Positions 7,542 to 14,502 of a DNA stretch of 16,768 nt are shown here, piece after piece (the first letter of the stretch is position 1; every line of letters starts with the position of its first letter). The notes under the pieces are model-generated. The model had not been told where the DNA came from. It saw only the letters and a list, made by a program, of their open reading frames with translations, and searched no databases. The translations under genes were made by a program, and so were the position numbers. Origin of the DNA: an uncultured Lachnospiraceae bacterium (GTDB lineage: Bacteria; Bacillota; Clostridia; Lachnospirales; Lachnospiraceae); the NCBI GenBank assembly GCA_910578335.1, contig CAJTPU010000006.1, forward strand, positions 146,225-162,992, in the 5' to 3' direction.

Positions 7542-8840
7542 ATGGGAATAAAAAAATTTGTGTCAAAACTGCGTAATTACAAAATAGAGAAAAAGCTGAA
7601 CCGCATATTCAGCGTTATTATCGGCGTATTTTTAATCAGCACCATTATGGGAGTGGCGGGGCTGTTTGTGGCGGATTCCATGCTGTCAAGGATTATATCC
7701 GTCGCGATACTGATTGTATTGAGCGGCTTTGGAATCGTGCTTACTTATGTATTGGGAAAAGCATTGTCGGCGGAATTGGTAAAGCCGATTAAAGATTTGG
7801 AAAATGCGGCTGTACAGCTTGCGGCGGGCAAGTTTGACTTTGAGCTGGATTATGAAGCACAGGACGAGCTCGGAGTCGTATCCGACAGATTCAGGGTGAC
7901 AAGTGAAAGGTTACATAATGTTGTTTCCGATTTAAATTACATTATCGGTGAGTTTGCGGTTGGCAATTTTGACGTTCACTCGAAACAGAAGGAGTCCTAT
8001 GTGGGAGATTTTCAGCTTATTATGGAGCAGCTTGTGAAGACAGTGCGCCAGATAAGCGATACGCTGCGCTCTGTCAACGAGACGTCCGAGCAGGTGGCGG
8101 ACGGCGCTGCACAGCTTGCGGAAAGCTCACAGGATATTGCGCAGGGCGCTTCCGAGCAGGCTGCCGCAGTGGAGGAGCTGCTTGCCACGGTGACGGAAGT
8201 AACAGAGCAGGTGACGGAAAATACCAAGACAACAGACAGGGTGCACGACAAGGCAAAGCAGGTAGGTGAGGAAGCGGAAATCAGCCGGAAGAAGATGGAG
8301 GCGCTGACAAATGCAATGCAGCGTATTTCCGAGACTTCCAAGGAAATCGAGAATGTGATTTTAGAGATAGACGGCATTGCGGCACAGACGAACCTGCTTT
8401 CCTTAAATGCTTCTATTGAGGCGGCGCGCGCAGGTGATGCCGGCAAGGGATTTGCCGTTGTGGCTGAGCAGATTAGAAAATTGGCAGAGGACAGCTCTGC
8501 ATCTGCGGATGCCTCCAAGAAGCTTTTGGAAAATTCTCTGCGCGAGGTGGACGGCGGCAACCGCATTACCTCCGAGACGGCAGAGTCGCTCAACAATGTA
8601 ATTAACGAGCTGGAGAAAATTATTGAGGATGTGGACGGCATCCGGATTGCTTCTGATAAACAGGCTGTTTCCGTAAAAGAAATTGAAAAAGGCGTGGAGC
8701 AGATTAACGAAGTTATCCAGACAAATTCGGCGGCTTCAGAGGAAGCTTCGGCGACAAGCGAGGAGCTGTCGGCAGAAGCACAGACGCTTGATACGCTTGT
8801 AGGACGCTTTAAGCTGCGGGCAGCAGAGGTGCAAGGTTGA
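7542..8840 (+). CDS. Methyl-accepting chemotaxis protein without extracellular sensor domain
   Basis: A 432-residue chemoreceptor. Two membrane helices (~22-44 and ~50-73) are joined by a loop of only a few residues, so there is no periplasmic or extracellular ligand domain. A HAMP domain follows (LVKPIKDLENAAVQLAAGKF), then a second HAMP-like segment (IIGEFAVGNFDV), then the long coiled coil. The signalling tip is clear: EIDGIAAQTNLLSLNASIEA then ARAGDAGKGFAVVAEQIRKL, at ~277-312, the site that contacts CheA/CheW. No CheR-tethering pentapeptide is visible at the C-terminus (ends AEVQG). I chose ATG 7542, which has AAAGGA ~10 bases upstream, over an in-frame GTG at 7512 lacking a good site. 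The stop codon lies inside palindromic repeat copy 1. Input is probably intracellular, membrane-based or through the EAL-HDOD neighbour. Confidence 0.92.
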   Translation: MGIKKFVSKLRNYKIEKKLNRIFSVIIGVFLISTIMGVAGLFVADSMLSRIISVAILIVLSGFGIVLTYVLGKALSAELVKPIKDLENAAVQLAAGKFDFELDYEAQDELGVVSDRFRVTSERLHNVVSDLNYIIGEFAVGNFDVHSKQKESYVGDFQLIMEQLVKTVRQISDTLRSVNETSEQVADGAAQLAESSQDIAQGASEQAAAVEELLATVTEVTEQVTENTKTTDRVHDKAKQVGEEAEISRKKMEALTNAMQRISETSKEIENVILEIDGIAAQTNLLSLNASIEAARAGDAGKGFAVVAEQIRKLAEDSSASADASKKLLENSLREVDGGNRITSETAESLNNVINELEKIIEDVDGIRIASDKQAVSVKEIEKGVEQINEVIQTNSAASEEASATSEELSAEAQTLDTLVGRFKLRAAEVQG

Positions 8841-8899
8841 GAGAAAAGCACTTTCAACTGTTGAATTTGCGTCCGCCAAAGCGGACATGGGGCATAAAA
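8833..8899. repeat. 67-bp palindromic interspersed repeat, copy 1
   Basis: Matches 15610-15676 at 60 of 67 positions with no gaps, counted by eye. It contains TTCAACTGTTGAA (8853-8865, perfect palindrome with central T) and a perfect stem-loop, GTCCGC-CAAA-GCGGAC (8871-8886). It begins within the last codons of the chemoreceptor gene, supplies its stop codon and ends 21 bases before lepA. It contains no transposase and no T-tract after the hairpin. Confidence 0.85.
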
Positions 8900-8920
8900 T
8901 AGTAAAAGAGGTTTTTGTAT

Positions 8921-10738
8921 ATGTCAGGCATTGACCAGAGTAAAATACGCAATTTTTGTATTGTTGCCCACATTGACCACGGAAAATCCACGCTTGCCGA
9001 CAGGATTATCGAGCACACTGGTCTTTTGACAAGCCGCGAAATGCAGGCGCAGGTGCTGGACAATATGGAACTTGAGAGGGAGCGGGGCATTACCATAAAG
9101 GCACAGAGCGTGCGCACGGTTTACCGTGCACAGGATGGGGAAGAATACATTTTCAACCTGATTGACACGCCGGGACATGTGGATTTCAATTATGAGGTAA
9201 GCCGTTCTCTGGCGGCATGCGATGGCGCCATTTTAGTGGTGGATGCGGCACAGGGAATCGAGGCGCAGACGCTTGCCAATGTTTACCTTGCTTTGGACCA
9301 TGATTTAGATGTTTTTCCTGTTATCAACAAAATTGACCTTCCCAGTGCACAGCCGGAGAAGGTGATTGCAGAAATAGAAGATGTGATTGGAATAGAGGCG
9401 CAGGATGCGCCTCTGATTTCTGCGAAGAACGGGATTGGAATCGAAGAAGTTCTGGAAGCTGTTGTACACAAGATTCCGGCGCCGGGCGGCGATGCAAAGG
9501 CGCCCCTTAAGGCGCTTATTTTTGATTCTGTCTACGACTCTTACAAGGGCGTCATTGTATTTGTCAGAGTAAAGGAAGGTAGTGTAAGGAAGGGCACGCG
9601 TATCAGGATGATGGCTACGGGTGCAACGCAAGAGGTTGTGGAAGTCGGATATTTTGGCGCGGGACAGTTTATTCCTTGCGACGAGCTATCCGCAGGCATG
9701 GTGGGGTACATTACGGCTTCCATTAAAAATGTGAAGGATACGGCGGTTGGCGACACGGTTACAGACGCGGACAATCCCTGTGCGGAGCCGCTGCCGGGCT
9801 ATAAAAAAGTAAATTCCATGGTATACTGCGGCATGTATCCGGCAGACGGTGCCAAATATCCGGATTTGCGGGATGCATTGGAAAAATTAAAATTAAACGA
9901 TGCCTCGCTGCATTATGAGCCGGAGACCTCGGTTGCACTTGGCTTTGGCTTCCGCTGCGGATTTTTGGGGCTTTTGCATCTGGAAATCATTCAGGAGAGG
10001 CTGGAGAGGGAGTACAATCTGGACTTGGTCACAACTGCGCCGGGTGTTGTGTATAAGGTGCATTGTACCAACGGGGATGTGATAGAGCTGACCAATCCCT
10101 CCAATCTGCCCGACCCTTCCGTGATTGATTTTATGGAAGAGCCGATTGTCAGCGCAGAGATTATGGTTACGACAGAGTTTATCGGTTCCATTATGGAGCT
10201 TTGTCAGGAGAGGCGCGGCAAATATCTGGGCATGGAATATCTGGAGGAGACGAGGGCGCTTCTTCGTTATGAACTGCCTTTGAACGAGATTATTTATGAC
10301 TTTTTCGATGCACTGAAATCCCGCTCCAGAGGCTATGCATCCTTTGATTATGACTTAAAAGGCTATGAGCAGTCCCGTCTGGTAAAACTGGACATTCTGA
10401 TTAACCGGGAAGAGGTGGATGCGCTGTCTTTCATTGTACATGCGGACAGTGCCTATGAGCGCGGACGCAAAATGTGTGAAAAGCTGAAGGATGAAATCCC
10501 CCGCCATCTGTTTGAGATTCCGATTCAGGCGGCTGTGGGCGGCAAAATTATTGCGAGGGAGACCGTAAAGGCAATGCGTAAGGATGTACTTGCCAAATGT
10601 TATGGCGGTGATATCACGCGCAAGAAAAAGCTTTTGGAAAAACAGAAAGAGGGCAAAAAGCGGATGCGCCAGATTGGTAATGTGGAGGTTCCGCAAAAAG
10701 CGTTTATGAGCGTTCTAAAGCTCGACGACAGAAAATAA
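8921..10738 (+). CDS. lepA: Elongation factor 4 (LepA) GTPase
   Basis: A full-length 605-residue LepA/EF4, a ribosome-binding translational GTPase that back-translocates or helps assemble and restart ribosomes under stress. The G1 motif AHIDHGKST is at residues 16-24, RGITIK (switch I) at ~55-60, DTPGHVD at 82-88 and NKIDLP at 136-141, followed by SAKNGIGI. The EF4-specific C-terminal region is intact, with GGKIIARETVKAMRKDVLAKCYGGD and KRMRQIGNVEVPQKAF recognisable near the end in their usual order. The start is ATG 8921; a TTG two codons earlier is less likely. The ribosome site AAGAGG is ~9 bases away, weaker than its neighbours. Upstream lies palindromic repeat copy 1. hemW begins 3 bp after the stop, the common Firmicutes arrangement. 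Confidence 0.97.
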   Translation: MSGIDQSKIRNFCIVAHIDHGKSTLADRIIEHTGLLTSREMQAQVLDNMELERERGITIKAQSVRTVYRAQDGEEYIFNLIDTPGHVDFNYEVSRSLAACDGAILVVDAAQGIEAQTLANVYLALDHDLDVFPVINKIDLPSAQPEKVIAEIEDVIGIEAQDAPLISAKNGIGIEEVLEAVVHKIPAPGGDAKAPLKALIFDSVYDSYKGVIVFVRVKEGSVRKGTRIRMMATGATQEVVEVGYFGAGQFIPCDELSAGMVGYITASIKNVKDTAVGDTVTDADNPCAEPLPGYKKVNSMVYCGMYPADGAKYPDLRDALEKLKLNDASLHYEPETSVALGFGFRCGFLGLLHLEIIQERLEREYNLDLVTTAPGVVYKVHCTNGDVIELTNPSNLPDPSVIDFMEEPIVSAEIMVTTEFIGSIMELCQERRGKYLGMEYLEETRALLRYELPLNEIIYDFFDALKSRSRGYASFDYDLKGYEQSRLVKLDILINREEVDALSFIVHADSAYERGRKMCEKLKDEIPRHLFEIPIQAAVGGKIIARETVKAMRKDVLAKCYGGDITRKKKLLEKQKEGKKRMRQIGNVEVPQKAFMSVLKLDDRK

Positions 10739-10741
10739 TCT

Positions 10742-11950
10742 ATGAAGAAACCTATCAGTATCTATATCCATATTCCTTTTTGTATCAAAAAATGTCAATA
10801 CTGCGATTTTCTTTCTGCGCCGGCGGACAGCCGGACGCAGGAAGCGTATTTGTGTGCGCTTGAGGACGAAATACAAAAAAAGGCGGCTGCCTACAGGGAT
10901 TATACGGTAGAGACTGTCTATATCGGAGGGGGAACGCCCACAGTGGTTTCGTACGAAAGGCTTTGCCGTGTGCTGGAAGTGCTTCGGCACGCTTTCCAAA
11001 TGGAAGGAAAGCAGTCCATAGATGGAAAACAGTCCATAGACGGAAATACGCTTATGGAAGTGGAGATTTCCATGGAAGCAAATCCGGGGACCGTGAGCGG
11101 GGAAGCCCTCCGGGAATACCGCAGGGCGGGAATCAACCGTCTCAGTATCGGACTGCAGTCCGCAGACGACAGAGAGCTTGCGCGGCTGGGCAGGATACAC
11201 AGCTACGCGGATTTTTTGGAGACATATGCGCTGGCGGTACAGGCAGGCTTTCAGAATATCAATGTGGATTTGATGGCGGCGCTGCCAAAGCAGAAGCCTT
11301 GGGAGTATGCGGATACGGTGAAAAAGGTGGTTTCCCTTGTGCCGAAGCCGGCTCATATTTCTGCCTATAGCCTGATTATCGAAGAGGGGACTCCCTTTTA
11401 TGAAAGATATGGCTCGGAGTGGGAACGCAGGGAGCGCACGGGTGAGACGCCCCTGTATCTGCCCTCTGAGGAAGAGGAGAGGGAAATGTACCGGATAACG
11501 GAGAAGCTGCTTAGAGGGGCAGGCTATCATAGATACGAAATCTCCAATTACAGCTTATCCGGTTATGAATGCCGCCATAACAAGGTGTACTGGCAGCGGG
11601 GCGATTATGTGGGCTTTGGTCTGGGGGCGGCTTCCATGGTAGAAAATATCCGTTTTCGGAATACATCGGACTTATCGTGCTATTTGCGGGAAGAAGAAAA
11701 GACAGTGGAGCGGATACCGCTTACGCAGAAAGAGCAGATGGAGGAATTTATGTTTCTGGGGCTGCGTCTTACAGAAGGCGTAAAGAAAAAGGCATTTCAA
11801 GAATATTTCGGGGTGCCCATAGAAGAAATATATGGCAGCGTGATAGCGGAAAATGTGCGGAAAGGGCTGCTGAAAGCCGGAGACAGGATAGCGCTGACTA
11901 AGAAAGGGACGGACCTTGGCAGCTACGTGTCGGCACAGTTCTTGCAATAG
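10742..11950 (+). CDS. hemW: HemW-like radical SAM heme chaperone
   Basis: A 402-residue radical SAM protein. The cluster motif is C14-I-K-K-C18-Q-Y-C21, followed by GGGTPT at ~60, EANPGT, and NRLSIGLQSADD, all diagnostic of the HemN/HemW group. HemW proteins carry this CxxxCxxC but lack the extra N-terminal residues of true oxygen-independent coproporphyrinogen oxidase, so the family is now regarded as heme-binding chaperones. The C-terminal domain (residues ~300-402) has the HemW wing (EEFMFLGLRLTEGV). The ATG is 3 bp after lepA with no clear ribosome site of its own, indicating coupling. An unusual direct repeat (11006-11041) sits in a loop before the EANPGT strand. hrcA, often next in Firmicutes, is absent; sigK follows instead. 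Confidence 0.94.
   Translation: MKKPISIYIHIPFCIKKCQYCDFLSAPADSRTQEAYLCALEDEIQKKAAAYRDYTVETVYIGGGTPTVVSYERLCRVLEVLRHAFQMEGKQSIDGKQSIDGNTLMEVEISMEANPGTVSGEALREYRRAGINRLSIGLQSADDRELARLGRIHSYADFLETYALAVQAGFQNINVDLMAALPKQKPWEYADTVKKVVSLVPKPAHISAYSLIIEEGTPFYERYGSEWERRERTGETPLYLPSEEEEREMYRITEKLLRGAGYHRYEISNYSLSGYECRHNKVYWQRGDYVGFGLGAASMVENIRFRNTSDLSCYLREEEKTVERIPLTQKEQMEEFMFLGLRLTEGVKKKAFQEYFGVPIEEIYGSVIAENVRKGLLKAGDRIALTKKGTDLGSYVSAQFLQ
11006..11041 (+). repeat. 18-bp tandem duplication inside hemW (Gly-Lys-Gln-Ser-Ile-Asp twice)
   Basis: Units 11006-11023 and 11024-11041 differ at two of 18 positions, both silent. They encode GKQSID twice in frame, in the variable loop before the EANPGT strand. 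The insert lengthens a surface loop without breaking the frame. Confidence 0.9.
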
Positions 11951-11957
11951 GAAAAGC

Positions 11958-11985
11958 ACAAGAACCCTTTCCCGCACATAGAATA
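11958..11985 (+). promoter_or_regulatory. Mother-cell (SigK/SigE-type) promoter for sigK
   Basis: AC (11958-11959), 17-base spacer, then CATAGAATA (11977-11985). This fits the SigK consensus AC-N17-CATANNNTA exactly, and the -10 also resembles SigE CATACANT (one mismatch). A sigma-A-like TATAAT (11984-11989) overlaps the 3' end, but no suitable -35 goes with it. Placement upstream of sigK agrees with known SigE-then-SigK control of this gene. Confidence 0.5.
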
Positions 11986-12011
11986 TAATAAATCTGCTTT
12001 TGGGGGCTGTC

Positions 12012-12641
12012 TTGAAGACATTTAAGAAACCTTTGTCGTCAGAAGAGGAAGCCTGTTATATTCACTTGATGAAAGAGGGAAGCAGTGAAGAAGCCGAAGA
12101 TGCCAGAGAGATTCTGATTGAGCGTAATTTGAGGCTGGTAGCACATATTGCAAAAAAATATCAGAATGTGGAAGAGGACATGGAAGATTTGATTTCCATT
12201 GGCACCATCGGGCTGATAAAGGCGGTGGAAACCTTTGACGCAGGAAAGGGGAGACTAGCCACCTATGCATGTCGCTGCATAGACAATGAGCTTTTGATGA
12301 TGCTCAGGGCAAGAAAAAAGACGGCTAGGGAGATTTCGCTTTACGAGCCGATAGGGACGGATAAGGAAGGAAATGAAATCAATCTTCTGGATGTGATTGA
12401 GGGACAGCAGATTGAAGTGGTTGACAGAATTTCCTTATACGAAGATTTGCAGAGACTGTTTGGTCTGTTGGACGAATGCCTGACAGACAGGGAAAAAGAA
12501 ATTTTGTTTTTGCGGTACGGGCTTAGTACGGGCAAGGAGGTTACACAGAGTGAAATAGGAAAAAAGCTGGGTATTTCCCGCAGCTATGTGTCGAGGATAG
12601 AAAAGAAAGCGCTAGGAAAGCTGCGGGAGAAGTTTGAATAG
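12012..12641 (+). CDS. sigK: RNA polymerase sigma-K (late mother-cell sporulation sigma factor)
   Basis: A 209-residue sigma-70 family protein that matches SigK closely: FKKPLSSEEE, NLRLVAHIAKKYQNVEEDMEDLISIGTIGLIKAV (region 2, split here as NLRLVAHIAKKY and EDLISIGTIGLIKAV), LATYACRCIDNELLMMLRA, then EISLYEPIGTDKEGNEINLL, and region 4 with REKEILFLRYGL and GISRSYVSRIEKKALGKLRE. I chose TTG 12012 (MKTFKKPLS...), 5 bases after GGGGG. A TTG at 12000 in the same frame lacks a site upstream. The protein lacks the long hydrophobic pro-sequence of Bacillus SigK, as in some clostridia, so control by pro-processing is unlikely. The gene is not interrupted by a skin-like element. It marks a spore former. 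Confidence 0.93.
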   Translation: MKTFKKPLSSEEEACYIHLMKEGSSEEAEDAREILIERNLRLVAHIAKKYQNVEEDMEDLISIGTIGLIKAVETFDAGKGRLATYACRCIDNELLMMLRARKKTAREISLYEPIGTDKEGNEINLLDVIEGQQIEVVDRISLYEDLQRLFGLLDECLTDREKEILFLRYGLSTGKEVTQSEIGKKLGISRSYVSRIEKKALGKLREKFE

Positions 12642-12653
12642 GATTAGACGATG

Positions 12654-12730
12654 AAAAAAAGAAAGAGTACTAAAAAGGGAGGAGAAGTCAGACTGCCGAA
12701 AAGCCGGAGCTGACTCACACTCTCTTTTTT
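12654..12730 (+). terminator. Structured, probably bidirectional terminator after sigK
   Basis: AGTCAG (12686-12691) pairs with CTGACT (12710-12715), enclosing a smaller CCG/CGG stem. An A-rich flank (12654-12667) partly pairs with the T-rich flank (12717-12730), which ends in TTTTTT. On the - strand the same hairpin is followed by a T-rich tract. The pairing is imperfect, so the exact stop point is uncertain. Confidence 0.6.
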
Positions 12731-12782
12731 GATTTTGCAAGGTCCTGCCGGTAAAAGAGGCAGCCGGAAATGCCGAAAGTAC

Positions 12783-12810
12783 TTGACAACCCACAGCTCT
12801 TTTGTAAAAT
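12783..12810 (+). promoter_or_regulatory. Strong sigma-A promoter for the GH26-GH32 unit
   Basis: A perfect -35 TTGACA (12783-12788), 16-base spacer and TAAAAT (12805-12810, one mismatch to TATAAT). The predicted start is near 12817, giving a leader of about 58 bases before the ATG at 12875. Confidence 0.8.
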
Positions 12811-12824
12811 GAAATACATAAAGC

Positions 12825-12832
12825 AACCGGTT
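12825..12832. promoter_or_regulatory. Operator-like palindrome AACCGGTT
   Basis: A perfect 8-bp palindrome with a central CG, the kind of core bound by LacI/GalR-family repressors. It lies about 15-22 bases after the -10 box, just downstream of the predicted start, where a repressor would block transcription. No LacI-type gene is in the window. Confidence 0.4.
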
Positions 12833-12874
12833 ACATGCTAAGCGTAAATGATATGCAAAAATCAGGAGGGTTTT

Positions 12875-14473
12875 ATGAGAAAAGTAAGAGGAATTCTGTG
12901 TGTGATGTTATGTTTGCTGATGACTGCATGTGCATCGAAGGATAAGGGCGGCAATGCGGATAATACGGCACAGACAACGGAAACAATAAACGATGCCTCG
13001 GAAGAGTCAGATGCATCAAAGGAAACGGAAACACCGTCACAGGCAGCAGATGACGGCGAAGAAATCTGGGTGATGGACGAGGCGCCTGTTATCAGAAATG
13101 CGCTGTCGGAAGAGGAGAAAGCAAACGGCCTGAACAAGATACTGGAACAGGGAACATTCCTGTTTTCAGGGCAGGAGAATGAAGGCTACTACCCTGATGA
13201 TGTTTCTTGGCTGAGTGAAGCAGAAAATACCGATGCGGTGGTATTGATTTACGCCTGTGAAGATGTGACGCACGGCGGCTGGGGAGTGCTTGGTATATCA
13301 GTGCAGGCAGGCGGCGGGAACAGCGTGCAGAAAGATATTGCGGCGTCTTCGGATGAGCCGCAGAAGGAACGACTTGTTGTTTTTTCCGTGGAAGAAATTC
13401 TGCAGATTGCCAGTGCAGGGAAAGCAGAAGATATCACTTCCTTTTCCTTGGGCGCGTGGAATGGAGGAAGGATTGCGGCTCTATATTACTTACCGGAGGC
13501 AGTAGCTGCAGAATTAAATGACTATCTGGCAGAGATTGAGGAATATGAACAGATTATACATACTTATCAGGGTGAGCTTTCCAATGAGAATGCGATTGAA
13601 AACGCTCAAATAGTATATGCGTACTTAAAAGAGATTTACGGCAGCGCCTGTCTGACAGGACAGATGGAGTCTACCTGGATGGGCTCTGCGGATTATGAGA
13701 TGGATTACATTGAAAGCGCCACGGGAAAGCTTCCTGCGATTCGCGGATTGGATTTTATGCACAATGATTTTGCGGGAGTTACGGAGCGCGCGCAGGAGTG
13801 GTGGGAGCAAGGCGGTATTCCCACTATCTGCTGGCATACCGGCGCTGACTTTGCCAGCGGCTATGACGAGAGCAAGAATGATAATCTGAATTGGGAGGAA
13901 GCCCTTACACCGGGCACGGACAGCTATAATGAGCTTTTGGAGGGCATGGACAGAGCAGTGCCTTATTTGCAGCAGTTGGAGGATGCAGGAGTCCCCGTTT
14001 TATGGCGTCCGTTTCATGAGCTGGATGGCGGCTGGTTCTGGTGGAGCAAAGGGGGAGCAGAGAATTTTGTCAAGTTGTGGCAGTTGATGTACAGCCGCTA
14101 CACAGATTATTGGGGGCTGGATAATCTAATCTGGGTATATGGCTATGCAGGAACAGGCGGAAGTATGGCGGCGTGGTATCCCGGAGATTCCTATGTGGAT
14201 TTGGTGGGGGCAGATAGTTACACTCCCGGCGCAAACGGTTCTCTGTTTGCGGAATGTGATGCGCTTGCACCGGAGGGAATGCCGCTGGTGTTCCATGAAT
14301 GCGGTACGATTCCGACAGAACAGCAGATGAAGGAGGAGCAGGCACAATGGACATGGTTTATGGTGTGGCACACGGACTTTATCACAGACGAAAAGAATAA
14401 TACAAAAGAAGCTTTGCGGGAAATTTATAATAGCGAATATTTTATTACTTTGGACGAACTTCCGTTTCAGTAA
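12875..14473 (+). CDS. GH26 beta-mannanase-like lipoprotein
   Basis: A 532-residue exported lipoprotein. The signal peptide has the lipobox LMTAC (lipid-anchored Cys ~19), followed by a Thr/Glu/Ser-rich linker to ~70. Residues ~75-215 are a beta-rich domain I do not recognise, possibly carbohydrate binding. Residues ~220-532 are GH26: WRPFHELDGGWFWW carries the acid/base E382, and VFHECG carries the nucleophile E475; WHTGADF and WVYGYAG are further conserved strands. GH26 enzymes mostly cleave beta-mannans at the cell surface, retaining configuration. I start at ATG 12875, preceded by AGGAGGG; an in-frame ATG at 12848 would place that site inside the protein and bury the signal peptide. It is the first gene of a two-gene unit with a GH32 gene 29 bases downstream. 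Confidence 0.92.
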   Translation: MRKVRGILCVMLCLLMTACASKDKGGNADNTAQTTETINDASEESDASKETETPSQAADDGEEIWVMDEAPVIRNALSEEEKANGLNKILEQGTFLFSGQENEGYYPDDVSWLSEAENTDAVVLIYACEDVTHGGWGVLGISVQAGGGNSVQKDIAASSDEPQKERLVVFSVEEILQIASAGKAEDITSFSLGAWNGGRIAALYYLPEAVAAELNDYLAEIEEYEQIIHTYQGELSNENAIENAQIVYAYLKEIYGSACLTGQMESTWMGSADYEMDYIESATGKLPAIRGLDFMHNDFAGVTERAQEWWEQGGIPTICWHTGADFASGYDESKNDNLNWEEALTPGTDSYNELLEGMDRAVPYLQQLEDAGVPVLWRPFHELDGGWFWWSKGGAENFVKLWQLMYSRYTDYWGLDNLIWVYGYAGTGGSMAAWYPGDSYVDLVGADSYTPGANGSLFAECDALAPEGMPLVFHECGTIPTEQQMKEEQAQWTWFMVWHTDFITDEKNNTKEALREIYNSEYFITLDELPFQ

Positions 14474-14502
14474 GGATATTTTGTAAATGGAGGGAAAAAG
14501 GA

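Noticed and set aside
8012..8857. 281-codon frame on the - strand opposite the chemoreceptor
   Set aside because: Ser/Ala-rich mirror of the coiled-coil gene on the + strand, which has full family motifs; no ribosome site.
12000..12011. TTG 12000 as start of sigK
   Set aside because: No purine-rich site at proper spacing, whereas TTG 12012 follows GGGGG and matches the usual N-terminus of the family.
12651..12713. A 20-codon basic reading frame (starting MKKRKSTKKG) just after sigK
   Set aside because: It lies entirely in the A-rich flank and stem of the terminator, and its composition follows from that. No convincing ribosome site.
12848..12874. Earlier in-frame ATG for the GH26 protein
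   Set aside because: It would put the AGGAGGG site inside the coding region and displace the lipoprotein signal peptide from the N-terminus.
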